From assembly GCA_026645575.1 (NCBI GenBank), contig JAPKMW010000007.1, positions 133,977 through 197,976 on the forward strand: a DNA stretch of 64,000 nucleotides. Reading direction: 5' to 3'. Under the pieces are notes generated by a model that was not told the DNA's origin, did no database searches, and saw only the letters and a list, made by a program, of their open reading frames with translations. The position numbers were made by a program, and so were the translations under genes. The DNA comes from Caldilineaceae bacterium (lineage in GTDB: Bacteria; Chloroflexota; Anaerolineae; Caldilineales; Caldilineaceae). Positions 55,794-64,000 of the stretch are shown here, one piece after another (position 1 is the stretch's first letter; every line of letters begins with the position of its first letter).

Positions 55794-56597
55794 TTATCCT
55801 ACGGACGGCGACCCTAAAAAGCCCAACTCACCCAGCCGACCAATCCAACGTTGGCGGAGCGGGCTGCCCGACTGATTTTCCAGCCACGCCGGGTGATAGA
55901 TCGGCTCATGCGGTCGACCGAAGTGGGCATTCATGGTGACAAAGCCAGCGGCCCGCTTGCGCGAGGCTGCCTCGGCGACCGGGTCCGCGGGGTTGTTGTA
56001 ATAGACAAAGGTACACATCCGCCGCCCGGCTGCGCCGCCCCAACTGGCGTGCCACAGCCGCAGGTCGAAGGCCACCACATCGCCCGGTTGGCTATCGCAG
56101 ACATAACTGGGCACGGCGCGAATGTCGAGCTTGCCCCGCTTGATGGTATCGCGTACTTCCTGATGAAACGGCTGCTTATGAGAGCCGGGGACCACGCGCA
56201 GCGCCCCCGTCTCTGCGCCAACTGGATCCAGATAGTAGGCAAACTTGACCCCATAACAATCTTGGGTGGGATCAGCGTTGTGATCAGGATGCCAGTTAGT
56301 ATGGCCGACATAGCGGTTGGCGTCGGCGATCATGCCGATCACATCGTCGCCATAGAGTTGTTGCGCCGGTCGATGAAAGCGCTCATCCTCCAACAGGCTG
56401 GCCATCAAAGGGGTTTCCGGCCCCATGGTGCAGGTCCAGTAGCGTTGACTGCCGTCAAACGGTTTGTCACGATAGGCGGCGTTGAGTCCCCGTTCGTATT
56501 CAGTTTCAAGCGTCGCTAGTTCTGCGGGGCTGAAGAGCTGACGAAAAACCAGAAAGCCAAAGGTGTTGAATTGATCGATCTGTTGCTCGGTTAGCAT
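55794..56597 (-). CDS. Phytanoyl-CoA dioxygenase (PhyH) family protein 6
   Basis: A 267-residue PhyH-family oxygenase with a complete triad: H-x-D in NWHPDHNADP and the distal His in LRLWHASWGG, with LRVVPGSHKQPF between. AAGGAG lies just before the ATG. It is 48 bp upstream of the second 2-hydroxyacid dehydrogenase in the same transcriptional direction, so hydroxylation followed by oxidation of the same compound is plausible. It is the sixth PhyH member within 50 kb. Confidence 0.84.
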   Translation of the reverse strand: MLTEQQIDQFNTFGFLVFRQLFSPAELATLETEYERGLNAAYRDKPFDGSQRYWTCTMGPETPLMASLLEDERFHRPAQQLYGDDVIGMIADANRYVGHTNWHPDHNADPTQDCYGVKFAYYLDPVGAETGALRVVPGSHKQPFHQEVRDTIKRGKLDIRAVPSYVCDSQPGDVVAFDLRLWHASWGGAAGRRMCTFVYYNNPADPVAEAASRKRAAGFVTMNAHFGRPHEPIYHPAWLENQSGSPLRQRWIGRLGELGFLGSPSVG

Positions 56598-56714
56598 GGG
56601 TTGCTCCTTCGGGTATCACATCTATTGTTACGCAATGAACTTTTTGATTTGGCTTGTCCAGCCGCGCGTAATGGCTAAGAGTCCGTAAAAATATAAGTTG
56701 ATACACTGCTTTGC

Positions 56715-56758
56715 GCGAGTCCGTGACTCGCCTTGCCCGTTGCGAGTCACGGACTCGC
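56715..56758. terminator. Perfect 17-bp inverted repeat
   Basis: GCGAGTCCGTGACTCGC (56715-56731) is exactly mirrored at 56742-56758, with a 10-nt loop. Each arm is itself nearly palindromic. It lies between the cupin gene and PhyH6 on the minus strand, just after the cupin stop, fitting a terminator or processing hairpin. Confidence 0.65.
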
Positions 56759-56778
56759 GTTGAGCGTTTTAGCTGACC

Positions 56779-57453
56779 CTAAGTCCGTTCCCGCACTAGC
56801 ACGACACGCGCTCCAGCGTTTGTCCAGAGGCGGCGGACAAGACCAGCGCGTAAGAGCGCGACATCGCCTTTGTAGAGTTCAACTTCCTGATCCGCCAGCG
56901 CCAGATGCAAAACACCGTCGCAGACCAGCCAATGTTCGTTGCTGAGTAATTGGGTTGGGGGGACGGTTTCTCCGGCGGCCAGCGTTACCATCCGTAGTTC
57001 CTGGAAGGGGCAGCGCGAGCCGGGGTCGGGGATGGGGCCGGTATTCAGCGCACCGGGGATGACAAAACCGGGCACGGTCTTCACCGGCGGTCCGTCCTCC
57101 TCGACCAGAATGTGGATTGGGCGTTTCTGCCGTTCCAGACGAGTGACAATGGCGTTGTTTTCGCCGTTGCGATACATCTGAAAGTGATGGACGCCCCCCA
57201 TCGGCGTATAGACCAGGGTGTTGGGTGTAATGGCATAGCGTTCGTCATCCAGCCAGACCTCGCCTGTGCCGGCGGAAAAGAGCCAGATTTCGTCGCAATC
57301 ATGGTAATGGGGTTCGACCCCCGCCCCTATGCGCTGATCGGGAAAGTGGCGGATGATGGCAAACGGCGTCCAATCCGGGTAGACATCCTGTTCCCAGTAG
57401 TGGTTGTTCGAGTTTTGCGAAAAGATCAGGTAGTGGGTGTTACGGATGATCAT
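56779..57453 (-). CDS. Cupin-domain protein
   Basis: A 224-residue cupin. The metal-binding cupin motif 1 is PHYHDCDEIWLF (His-His-Glu type) and motif 2 has the late His in MGGVHHFQMY. The C-terminal half (VCDGVLHLALADQEVELYKG) looks like a second, metal-free cupin barrel. Such proteins are isomerases, oxygenases or sugar-binding sensors. AAAGGGGG precedes the ATG. It is the first gene of the minus-strand sugar-acid cluster; a role on a sugar derivative is inferred. Confidence 0.75.
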   Translation of the reverse strand: MIIRNTHYLIFSQNSNNHYWEQDVYPDWTPFAIIRHFPDQRIGAGVEPHYHDCDEIWLFSAGTGEVWLDDERYAITPNTLVYTPMGGVHHFQMYRNGENNAIVTRLERQKRPIHILVEEDGPPVKTVPGFVIPGALNTGPIPDPGSRCPFQELRMVTLAAGETVPPTQLLSNEHWLVCDGVLHLALADQEVELYKGDVALLRAGLVRRLWTNAGARVVLVRERT

Positions 57454-57520
57454 GATTTCCCCCTTTGGTGACAGTCATTCTATGCCACGCCGGCGGCTTT
57501 GTCAAAGGGGTTGAAATTAT

Positions 57521-57612
57521 CGGGTGCGCCCAAAAAAGGGGCAAGTTTTCGTTCCGCTTGCTAACGCTTGCGGTTCGGACAAAATGGTTGCCCCCAATTG
57601 CGGACGCACCCG
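57521..57612. repeat. CGGGTGCG...CGCACCCG hairpin
   Basis: The outer arms CGGGTGCG/CGCACCCG are perfect; the inner parts (GGGGCAAGTTTTCGTTCCG against CGGTTCGGACAAAATGG) pair with mismatches, and the centre CCGCTTGCTAACGCTTGCGG is another small palindrome. It separates the secreted metallopeptidase gene start side of the cluster from the cupin gene and probably isolates their transcripts. Confidence 0.6.
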
Positions 57613-57620
57613 AAGTGAGA

Positions 57621-60599
57621 CTACTCGCCACCGGCGTTAATCCGCACCACGTAAGGCGCCGGCGCGCCGATGATGCCGGTATTGGCGACAATCACCTGCA
57701 GGAAATCACTTGACGTCAATTGGTCAAAGGTGACGGTTTCGTTCTCTGGCAACGTCTCACAACTCCCTTTGCCTTCGCGGTAAATTTTGTACCGAATGGT
57801 TGCACCCCCCTCGACCCAGACTGAGGGATTATCCAATGTGTCATCAATGCCGATTTGATAGACATGGGCGGCTAATCGATCTAGGGAACCAGACCATTGC
57901 TTGTTATTGCCGTCGGCCAGGCCAAAGCCCGTGCGGGTCTCGTTGACCAGATCCAGCTCCGGTGCGCAGGCGCCGCCGGTCAAGGCGCCTTCTAGTGTAT
58001 TGCTCTTCTCATAAAATTGGTTTTTCACCCAGCTCCAATAGGCGCCGCCAAGGTTGCCCCCCATTGCCCCGTTCACCTCGGTCAAATCCGCCCCGGCTTC
58101 AAAGATCGGAATCAGATAGTTCAATTGCGTTCCCTGTTCCTGCCCCAGATAGACCCAGAAGTCCTGGGTTTGGTAGGCGATATTATCGGGGCTGCGATAG
58201 TCGGGCAGGGCCGGGTCAATCGTGCGCACTGAAAAATCGGGGCTACGGTGCAGCCCGCTGATCGAGGTCTCGGCGGCGGCGGCGGTTCCCTCGGCCACCC
58301 AATTGATGATGCCCCGATGAAAATCGGCGCGCAGCCCCGGATAGGCAAATTGGATGGCATGGAAGAGTTCATGGCGCACGGTGCGCATCACTTCATCATT
58401 GACCCCCGCCGCGCCATCGATACAGATAAAGAGACTTTGGGTGCCCGGACGGAAGCGCCCAACCGCGCCATTGCAAGGGGCCGGCTGGATATAGACTGGG
58501 TAGAAGCTTTCATAGAGGGTCAGCGCCGGTTTGCCGCTGCCCGGAAAGAATTTGGCGATATGGCGATTGAGCGCCGGGTCGCGGAAGCCCTTGCTGCTAA
58601 AGTCGTTATAGGCGGTGAGCAAAGCGCTTTTGAGGGCGCCAATGTTGATGGCGCTACAGGCCGCCGGCGTCAGCAACGGCAAGGAATATTCGGCACATTT
58701 GACGGTAAAATCAACATTATCGGTTGGCGCCGCACTTTGCACGGTTGGTAACGCCGCCGTCGCTGGATCAAGCGGCAGCAGCGTATGGGTTTCATGGACG
58801 ATCAAGACAACTGACAGACCAGTGGGCAACAAGCGGGGCAAGGTAAACGAAAAGAGCCGGGTCGTCGGGTCGAAAGCGCCGGGGAGGGAGACCCAGCCGG
58901 CCTCGTCCAACCCGGCTTTTTCCGCGCCATCCGGGTTTTCTAAGATCGCCACCGCCAGTTGACGCGTGTCCACTCCCTCTGGCACAGGCAAACCCACCAG
59001 GAAAGGCTTGTCCACGGGTGCATAGACTAGTTCGTCCGCACCCAGAATGAAATGGTTCCCCACCAGGGTGACAGCTTGGGTCAGCGGCACGGTAGGGGGC
59101 GCACTTTGCTGGATGTAAACATTGATCGGCTGCGCTAGCGTCCCCGCCACGGCCCCCAGCCGCGCCCCGGAGGCGTCAACGACGGCGTTGTCATTGGTCA
59201 AGAGGCCGGTGCTGCGTGCTTCTTTGGTCACCGCCGGCAAGAAGAGCTTGGCTGTTGGCGGCGCCGCTGCTTCGACAAAGAGATAGACCGCCCCCTGGCC
59301 GTTATCCGCCCCATTGGCGCCGGCCAGTACCAACCCGTCGTAGACCGCCACGCTGCGCCCTAGATAGCCTCCCTCCTCCGCGGTTGCTATTGTATACTTG
59401 GCGGTTGCCTGCCACTTTTGGTCGGCGGTGGGGCCGGTCGGTTCAAAGCGATAGAGCGCGCCCTGATCGATCAAAAAGTTCTGATCGGCGTCGGGCGCCC
59501 CCACGACCACCACAGCTTTGTGTGCCGCCACGGCATAACCAAAGTAATCGTAGGCTTGACCATCATTGGCATAGACCATGTGCGTCCCAACACCGGCTTG
59601 CGTAATCCACACGCCGCCGACGCCGCTCTGTCCATTGCGTTGAATGTTGTAGCCGCCAATGGCAACCAAGGGGGTGGCGCCATCGTTATCCAGCGCCACG
59701 GCATGACCAAATTGATCGGCATCTCGGGCTGGTTCCCGTTGGCCGCGCAGTTCAGTCGGGGGGATGTTGAGTGCGGTATAGTAGTAGGCGCGCCCTTCGT
59801 TGCCAAAGAGTGTATCGAGATCGCCGCTCTGTTCACCGACTAACAAGTGTTGGTTGCTATAGGCCACCGCCGAACCAAAAAGATCGTTGAAGCGGCCGGC
59901 TTCGTTGTGAATGGGGAGTATCGTGGCCGTAATCCATGCCCCTGGTTGCTGCTGGCGGCGGCTATACGAGTAGACCGTGCCGAAGTTTTGGCCGATAATA
60001 TGACCACTGATGTCATAGGCATCCGCCCCCGGCGCACCAACCCGGACGATGCCCTGGTCGATGGCGATGCTGTGGCCCAAATTGGCAAAGGCCCCGCTTC
60101 TTTGGTCATAGGTGATGTAGGTGCGGTGCCAGAGCGGGGTGGCGCTGGTGCGTTCAAAAAAGGCGACAAAGCCAAGCTGACTGACACCCAGCATCCTGGC
60201 TCGTGGCGCGCCCCCCACAATCACATCATCTTCCACCGCCACCGCCTCACCGAGCAGGGTAAAGTCTGTCGTCAGGCCGTCGGTCAGGGTGGCGGTCAAT
60301 TGCCAGGCGTCCGGTTTGGCCGGGTCGAGATCGTAGACATAGAGGGCGCCGGCCTGTTGCCGGCCCGCCACTGGGGTTTGCGGCGCGCCCACCACCAGCG
60401 TTTTGCCGTCATAGGCAATGGCATAGCCAAAACCGCGCGCACCCGGCGGCGCCGGAATCTTGATGATGCGGGTTGTGGTTGTCCCGGTCGGCGTTGGCGT
60501 TTGGGCCGCCACCGATGTACTCTCCCGGAAGACAAGCGCAAACAGGCCGCAAAACGCTACCGTCACCACGCACAATTTGAACGATCCCCAATGGTTCAT
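57621..60599 (-). CDS. Secreted beta-propeller protein with HExxH metallopeptidase-like domain
   Basis: A 992-residue exported protein. Residues 1-33 form a signal peptide, followed by a Thr/Pro linker. About 50-430 carry FG-GAP-like propeller repeats (DQFGHAVALDND, YFGYAVAAHKAVVVVGAPDA, YLGRSVAVYDGLVLAG). A linker with LFLPAVTK follows. Near residue 743 a zinc-protease motif HELFH occurs, with Glu770 (WVAEGTA) at the spacing expected of a third ligand. The C-terminal ~150 residues are beta-rich. It may bind and cut extracellular proteins. GGGGGTGG lies before ATG 60599; a longer frame has poorer initiation. No characterised family was recognised for the whole chain. Confidence 0.75.
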   Translation of the reverse strand: MNHWGSFKLCVVTVAFCGLFALVFRESTSVAAQTPTPTGTTTTRIIKIPAPPGARGFGYAIAYDGKTLVVGAPQTPVAGRQQAGALYVYDLDPAKPDAWQLTATLTDGLTTDFTLLGEAVAVEDDVIVGGAPRARMLGVSQLGFVAFFERTSATPLWHRTYITYDQRSGAFANLGHSIAIDQGIVRVGAPGADAYDISGHIIGQNFGTVYSYSRRQQQPGAWITATILPIHNEAGRFNDLFGSAVAYSNQHLLVGEQSGDLDTLFGNEGRAYYYTALNIPPTELRGQREPARDADQFGHAVALDNDGATPLVAIGGYNIQRNGQSGVGGVWITQAGVGTHMVYANDGQAYDYFGYAVAAHKAVVVVGAPDADQNFLIDQGALYRFEPTGPTADQKWQATAKYTIATAEEGGYLGRSVAVYDGLVLAGANGADNGQGAVYLFVEAAAPPTAKLFLPAVTKEARSTGLLTNDNAVVDASGARLGAVAGTLAQPINVYIQQSAPPTVPLTQAVTLVGNHFILGADELVYAPVDKPFLVGLPVPEGVDTRQLAVAILENPDGAEKAGLDEAGWVSLPGAFDPTTRLFSFTLPRLLPTGLSVVLIVHETHTLLPLDPATAALPTVQSAAPTDNVDFTVKCAEYSLPLLTPAACSAINIGALKSALLTAYNDFSSKGFRDPALNRHIAKFFPGSGKPALTLYESFYPVYIQPAPCNGAVGRFRPGTQSLFICIDGAAGVNDEVMRTVRHELFHAIQFAYPGLRADFHRGIINWVAEGTAAAAETSISGLHRSPDFSVRTIDPALPDYRSPDNIAYQTQDFWVYLGQEQGTQLNYLIPIFEAGADLTEVNGAMGGNLGGAYWSWVKNQFYEKSNTLEGALTGGACAPELDLVNETRTGFGLADGNNKQWSGSLDRLAAHVYQIGIDDTLDNPSVWVEGGATIRYKIYREGKGSCETLPENETVTFDQLTSSDFLQVIVANTGIIGAPAPYVVRINAGGE

Positions 60600-60789
60600 T
60601 ACCCACCCCCTCGGCTTGACTGGTTTGTTCATTATCGCTGAATTGGTTATGGGTAGTATAGCGGGAAAACGCGGCGGCAGGGTTGTCAAAAGTGTCACTT
60701 TCAGACACTTTTGTCCCAGAATCTAACTTCAACGCAATCTGGGTGTGCTGATCTTATCATGCTGTTGAACCGTGCGCAGTCAAAGCCGA

Positions 60790-63324
60790 TCAAATGCGAT
60801 CTCCGATCAAGAAAAAAGGAGCCCAATAATAGGGGTGAGCAAGAAGAAATCGGCTATCTTGTTGGTGGCTTGTTTTATGTAAAAAATCTAGCTTTATCGC
60901 AGCATCTTCACGACTCTCTGACGAAGCAAGAATTGCCTCGTATAATTCATCTTTTGTGATATGACGGATCTGCTGCTGTGCGCGACTCAGCGCTAGCGCA
61001 ATATTCATCGATCTGTTTTGGCTATCTCCGGCTAATTCGCGATAGAAATTTTCCATAAATAAGCGCGTCGATAGCTCATCAACCACCCATTGACTCACCA
61101 AAACGGAGGGCGTTCCAGCATAAAGAAAAGCGCGGGATAGCCCAACCAGTTCATCGCCCTGCATGATATGACTCCGTCCTGTCTCACAGGCGCTCAAGCA
61201 GACAAGTTCGGCATTAAGTTGTAACCGCTGCAGGATATCCGTAACATCTATAGCGCCATCGGCAATGGTGATACTAGAGAGAAGGGGCCAGGTTGGATTA
61301 AACCACCCATGACAAGAAAGATGGACAAAACGGTAGTTGCTTGCCTTGGTAAAAATGGCTGACCTGGTTGCTTTTTCGCCCACATAGCTGACCCCGTTCA
61401 TAATCTGGGCGATTCGTTGCGCTTCAACTTCAGCTTGGGTAAGCGTATGATTGTTAAAGCCAAGTGCGAAGCAGCCGGTCTGCGTGGAAAGTGGCTTTTG
61501 TTGACAGTAGTTAAACAAAAGTGTTGCGCTTGGCGCATAAACGAGGGGGCGCGCTTCCCCACCGATCTCGGTTAAGTAGCGCGGTACAGCCTTATCTTTG
61601 GCATAAAGGGCATGGAATGGCACGTAGTGAAGCAAGCCATGCGGGATAATGGCGAGAAACTCTGCTTCCTTGACAACTGAACCGAGTGGTTCAATCAGGC
61701 GCTGGTAAAGGTTATGCAAGATCCAGGGCGAATACAACTGCTGGTCGATGTCACGGGTCATATTATGCAGTGGCCCATAGGTTGTACTGCTTACACGTTT
61801 AAAAGCAAGGGCCAATTCAGAGAGCCGCAAAGGAAGGGTGCGGACTTCAACTGACTGCTTTGTAATGACAAAGGCCCAAATTTCATCAGCAACCGTAAAA
61901 TATTCAAGGAGTAACCCTTTATCGGGCAAGGCGGCTTGTACTGCCTCTAGTGAAAGCGGTTCAGCCGTATCGAATGATTGGAATTCTGCATCTTGCAAAC
62001 GAATCCGTTCGCGCAATTGGGTTAATTCCATTTCCAGATCCGCGATCTGTCGATTTTTGGCAAGATCGAGATCGGTGTGTTCGCGGTAGAACAGATTGAG
62101 CTTTTGTCGAAGTTCATTTTCCTGTGTAAGCCATGCGGTTGGAACATTTTGGGGCGGTCGCAACAGGCGTTTGTCTAATGTTTCGACAAAGGTACGCGAT
62201 TTGGCAAGTTCCAAGTTGTAAAAAGCTTTTGTGTAACTTTTATTTTTATTTATAGTTGATTCATTGGCTTGCCGGCAAAGACAGCTTACCATCTCTTCAT
62301 AAGCATGTATTCTTGAGGCAGTCATTCGTGCGCGATCATCAGGCAAGAAAATTTTTGCACGGAGTGATTCAGCGCTTTCAACAGCAGATTGTGTGTCAAC
62401 AAGTGCGGCATCCCAATCGTTTTGATATTTATGCCATTGGGCGCGAGTAAGGTAAAGATCGGTAATAATTTCATAACTATTGGCAACGTGTGCAAAATGA
62501 AAAGCGTGATCTAAGAAACTATGAAATTCCTCAGCATTAGATGAGTGTAGTCTTAGTAAACAACGACCATATAACGCTTCAGCAGCTTCACGTACATTCT
62601 GCGTTTTTTGGGTCAACTCATAACCAAGTTGATAGAATATGTCAGCTTGATCGATCTCTTTTAATTGACGATAGACGTGGCCCAGATTAGTGTAAGCAAT
62701 ACCCTTGTCATATTCAGTATCGAGAGTATCGAGATTCATAAAAATGGACAAAGCTTTTTCAAAAGCTTTTTTCGCTTCATCCAATGCATTGCGTTTTAGT
62801 TGAACAAAACCATAAGTATTCCAGGCAATGCTGGCATGATGCAGCCATACTTTGTCTTCACAATGGGTTTCAAGAATAGAAATACTGCGTGTCGAAGATA
62901 CTAGTGCAGCGGTAAAATCTTTTGCCTTCCAGTGTAGAATGGTGAGATTATATAAGGCAATGCCTAGGCGAAAATAGTTGCCTTCTGTTTCATAAACATC
63001 AATACATTCCTGGAAACAACGTAATGCACGATCCCACTGCTCATCCATCTCATAAATTGCACCCAACCCATTTAAGACACGACCGCGTAATCCAGCAGCC
63101 AGCGTTTGTTCTGCTTGCAGTGATAAAAATAGCGCGATTGCTTCTTCACGTTTTTGTTCAACCATACCTACAAGCCAAGCGCGTGCAAACGTATGCCACT
63201 GATGTAAGGCTAGCTCATTATGTGTAAGTGGCTCAAACTCAGTGACTAAAGCATAGACTTGTTCATGCCCATAACTGTTCAATGCTTTATCGAGCGCATT
63301 TTCAAACTGTAAGGCTAGATTCAT
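60790..63324 (-). CDS. TPR-CHAT protein (caspase-like protease with sensor repeats)
   Basis: An 844-residue cytoplasmic protein. The N-terminal ~370 residues are TPRs (RALRCFQECIDVYETEG, AKKAFEKALSIFMNLD). A coiled helical linker (~390-460) follows, then a C-terminal CHAT domain: His672 in HLSCHGWFNP and Cys713 in CLSACETGRSHIM form the dyad, and QWVVDELSTRLFMENFYREL is a typical CHAT end. It resembles the TPR-CHAT proteases activated by type III-E CRISPR complexes, but no CRISPR gene or array is in the window. The gene is clearly richer in A/T than the sugar genes. Target unknown; the small exported protein upstream may be linked. Confidence 0.85.
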   Translation of the reverse strand: MNLALQFENALDKALNSYGHEQVYALVTEFEPLTHNELALHQWHTFARAWLVGMVEQKREEAIALFLSLQAEQTLAAGLRGRVLNGLGAIYEMDEQWDRALRCFQECIDVYETEGNYFRLGIALYNLTILHWKAKDFTAALVSSTRSISILETHCEDKVWLHHASIAWNTYGFVQLKRNALDEAKKAFEKALSIFMNLDTLDTEYDKGIAYTNLGHVYRQLKEIDQADIFYQLGYELTQKTQNVREAAEALYGRCLLRLHSSNAEEFHSFLDHAFHFAHVANSYEIITDLYLTRAQWHKYQNDWDAALVDTQSAVESAESLRAKIFLPDDRARMTASRIHAYEEMVSCLCRQANESTINKNKSYTKAFYNLELAKSRTFVETLDKRLLRPPQNVPTAWLTQENELRQKLNLFYREHTDLDLAKNRQIADLEMELTQLRERIRLQDAEFQSFDTAEPLSLEAVQAALPDKGLLLEYFTVADEIWAFVITKQSVEVRTLPLRLSELALAFKRVSSTTYGPLHNMTRDIDQQLYSPWILHNLYQRLIEPLGSVVKEAEFLAIIPHGLLHYVPFHALYAKDKAVPRYLTEIGGEARPLVYAPSATLLFNYCQQKPLSTQTGCFALGFNNHTLTQAEVEAQRIAQIMNGVSYVGEKATRSAIFTKASNYRFVHLSCHGWFNPTWPLLSSITIADGAIDVTDILQRLQLNAELVCLSACETGRSHIMQGDELVGLSRAFLYAGTPSVLVSQWVVDELSTRLFMENFYRELAGDSQNRSMNIALALSRAQQQIRHITKDELYEAILASSESREDAAIKLDFLHKTSHQQDSRFLLAHPYYWAPFFLIGDRI

Positions 63325-63388
63325 TTATATCAGTTACCCATGAAAATATCAGGAATGTTTACAAATAGGCAATAGTTGCTTGAATTTC

Positions 63389-63865
63389 CTAAAAACCCAT
63401 TTGGGAGGGTGGCCCTCTAAAACTTCTTCGACAACCATCTACGCTAAACCAAAATGGAACGCGGCCGTTTGCATGAGCGAGCTTTACCATTGCGAAACCA
63501 GAGTGAGTCCTTAATTCTGCTCCTCGAATAATAGCAAAAGTAAAGGTATAATCGCCATCAATTGTATAAACTTCTCGCTCTGTTGTGAATTCGAGATAAT
63601 GGATGTTCTCCACAGACACTAAACCAGAAGCAACAAGTTGCTCGGTTGGATCAATCAATTCGTAGTGAATCGTGGCGCCTACTGGAAACTTACCAAAAAA
63701 TGTAAAGTCGCGGCCAATGAATTCACCAATCGCAGGTGACGACATCTCATCAATAGAGAAGGGACTTTCGCTGTGAACAGGCAGCACATAGGTAACAAGA
63801 ATAAGTAATATTGCACTTACTCTGAAATAGGTAAAGTATTTACGTAGTAGTTTTGGGGTAAACAT
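63389..63865 (-). CDS. Small exported protein of unknown function
   Basis: A 158-residue protein with a clear signal peptide (VSAILLILVTYVLPVHS) and a mature beta-rich part (FIGRDFTFFGKFPVGATIHY, YTIDGDYTFTFAIIRGAE). No family was recognised; the strand pattern resembles an immunoglobulin-like fold. GAGGAGAAACC precedes the ATG. It lies 64 bp upstream of the TPR-CHAT gene on the same strand and shares its A/T-rich composition, so the two may be co-transcribed. Its last residues (SFRGPPSQMGF) have an odd low-complexity look, possibly a shortened C-terminus. Confidence 0.6.
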   Translation of the reverse strand: MFTPKLLRKYFTYFRVSAILLILVTYVLPVHSESPFSIDEMSSPAIGEFIGRDFTFFGKFPVGATIHYELIDPTEQLVASGLVSVENIHYLEFTTEREVYTIDGDYTFTFAIIRGAELRTHSGFAMVKLAHANGRVPFWFSVDGCRRSFRGPPSQMGF

Positions 63866-64000
63866 GGTTTCTCCTCAGACACGCTTACTAGGAACCGATA
63901 AGTTGATTTAGTTGTAAAGATTAAGTATCCATCCAGGAATTATTTCTGGGGAAAAAAGGTTAGTTGGCAGTCGCCATATTGAAAAGGATGTCGACGCAGG
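63866..64000. other. Right-edge intergenic stretch
   Basis: A/T-rich sequence upstream of the small exported protein. It should hold its promoter, but no clear -35/-10 pair was identified and no further gene is visible before the window edge. Confidence 0.3.

Overview
The window looks like an accessory, catabolic region of a Chloroflexota chromosome, most likely an Anaerolineae/Caldilineaceae-type heterotroph. This is inferred from the gene content (Lpl/Ytc- and Dpp-type importers, many phytanoyl-CoA dioxygenase (PhyH)-family oxygenases, large TIR/CHAT/STAND and TPR proteins), from a C-terminal YLPLI tail on a secreted dehydrogenase, from Tat-type lipoprotein binding proteins, and from abundant short-word intergenic hairpins. 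No rRNA, tRNA, ribosomal-protein, replication or phage gene and no transposase is visible, so the taxonomic call is tentative.

Layout. 1-6.8 kb: the N-terminus of an ABC binding lipoprotein, a GH36 alpha-galactosidase, a GntR/FCD regulator facing an M24 peptidase across a palindromic operator, an OsmC-like protein and an M81 peptidase. 7.0-10.6 kb: three PhyH-family oxygenases around an enolase-superfamily dehydratase. 10.6-18.8 kb: a class V aminotransferase, a secreted cytochrome/sugar dehydrogenase, a cyclase, a ceramidase-like hydrolase, a class III aminotransferase, an FMN reductase and a truncated PPOX-type flavin protein. 18.7-20.6 kb: a two-gene ATPase/DUF4276 module that begins where the PPOX gene breaks off. 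20.7-36 kb: an FAD oxidoreductase divergent from an eleven-gene plus-strand run: peptide-type importer, M19-like protein, sugar-type importer, two Gfo/Idh/MocA oxidoreductases, an SGNH esterase and a second enolase-superfamily enzyme. 36-38.5 kb: a TIM-barrel protein and a fourth PhyH protein.

38.6-47.8 kb is a defence-type island: an oversized PIN/DUF104-like pair, a 1465-residue TIR-CHAT-STAND-TPR protein, an orphan antitoxin-like gene followed by the scar of an HNH nuclease, and a DNA methylase/nuclease pair. A ~160-bp segment carrying a palindrome, a promoter and the first methylase codons is duplicated here. 47.9-57.5 kb is a minus-strand sugar-acid cluster: mannonate dehydratase-like protein, SDR, two 2-hydroxyacid dehydrogenases, HpcH/HpaI aldolase, two PhyH proteins, a GH63/GH37-like glycosidase and a cupin. 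57.6-63.9 kb holds a secreted propeller/metallopeptidase, a TPR-CHAT protein and a small secreted protein.

Working together (inference): the binding proteins and permeases would bring in oligosaccharides or glycosylated compounds and peptides; glycosidases, esterase, oxidoreductases and PhyH oxygenases would trim and oxidise them; the dehydratases and aldolase would take sugar acids towards pyruvate. No ABC ATPase is encoded here, so both importers must use ATPases encoded elsewhere. The strongest candidate for an under-described system is the TIR-CHAT-STAND-TPR protein and its island. The most striking non-coding signal is a set of intergenic hairpins whose arms are built from tandem 7-9-base words, including a perfect 36-bp-arm palindrome at 27347-27419.
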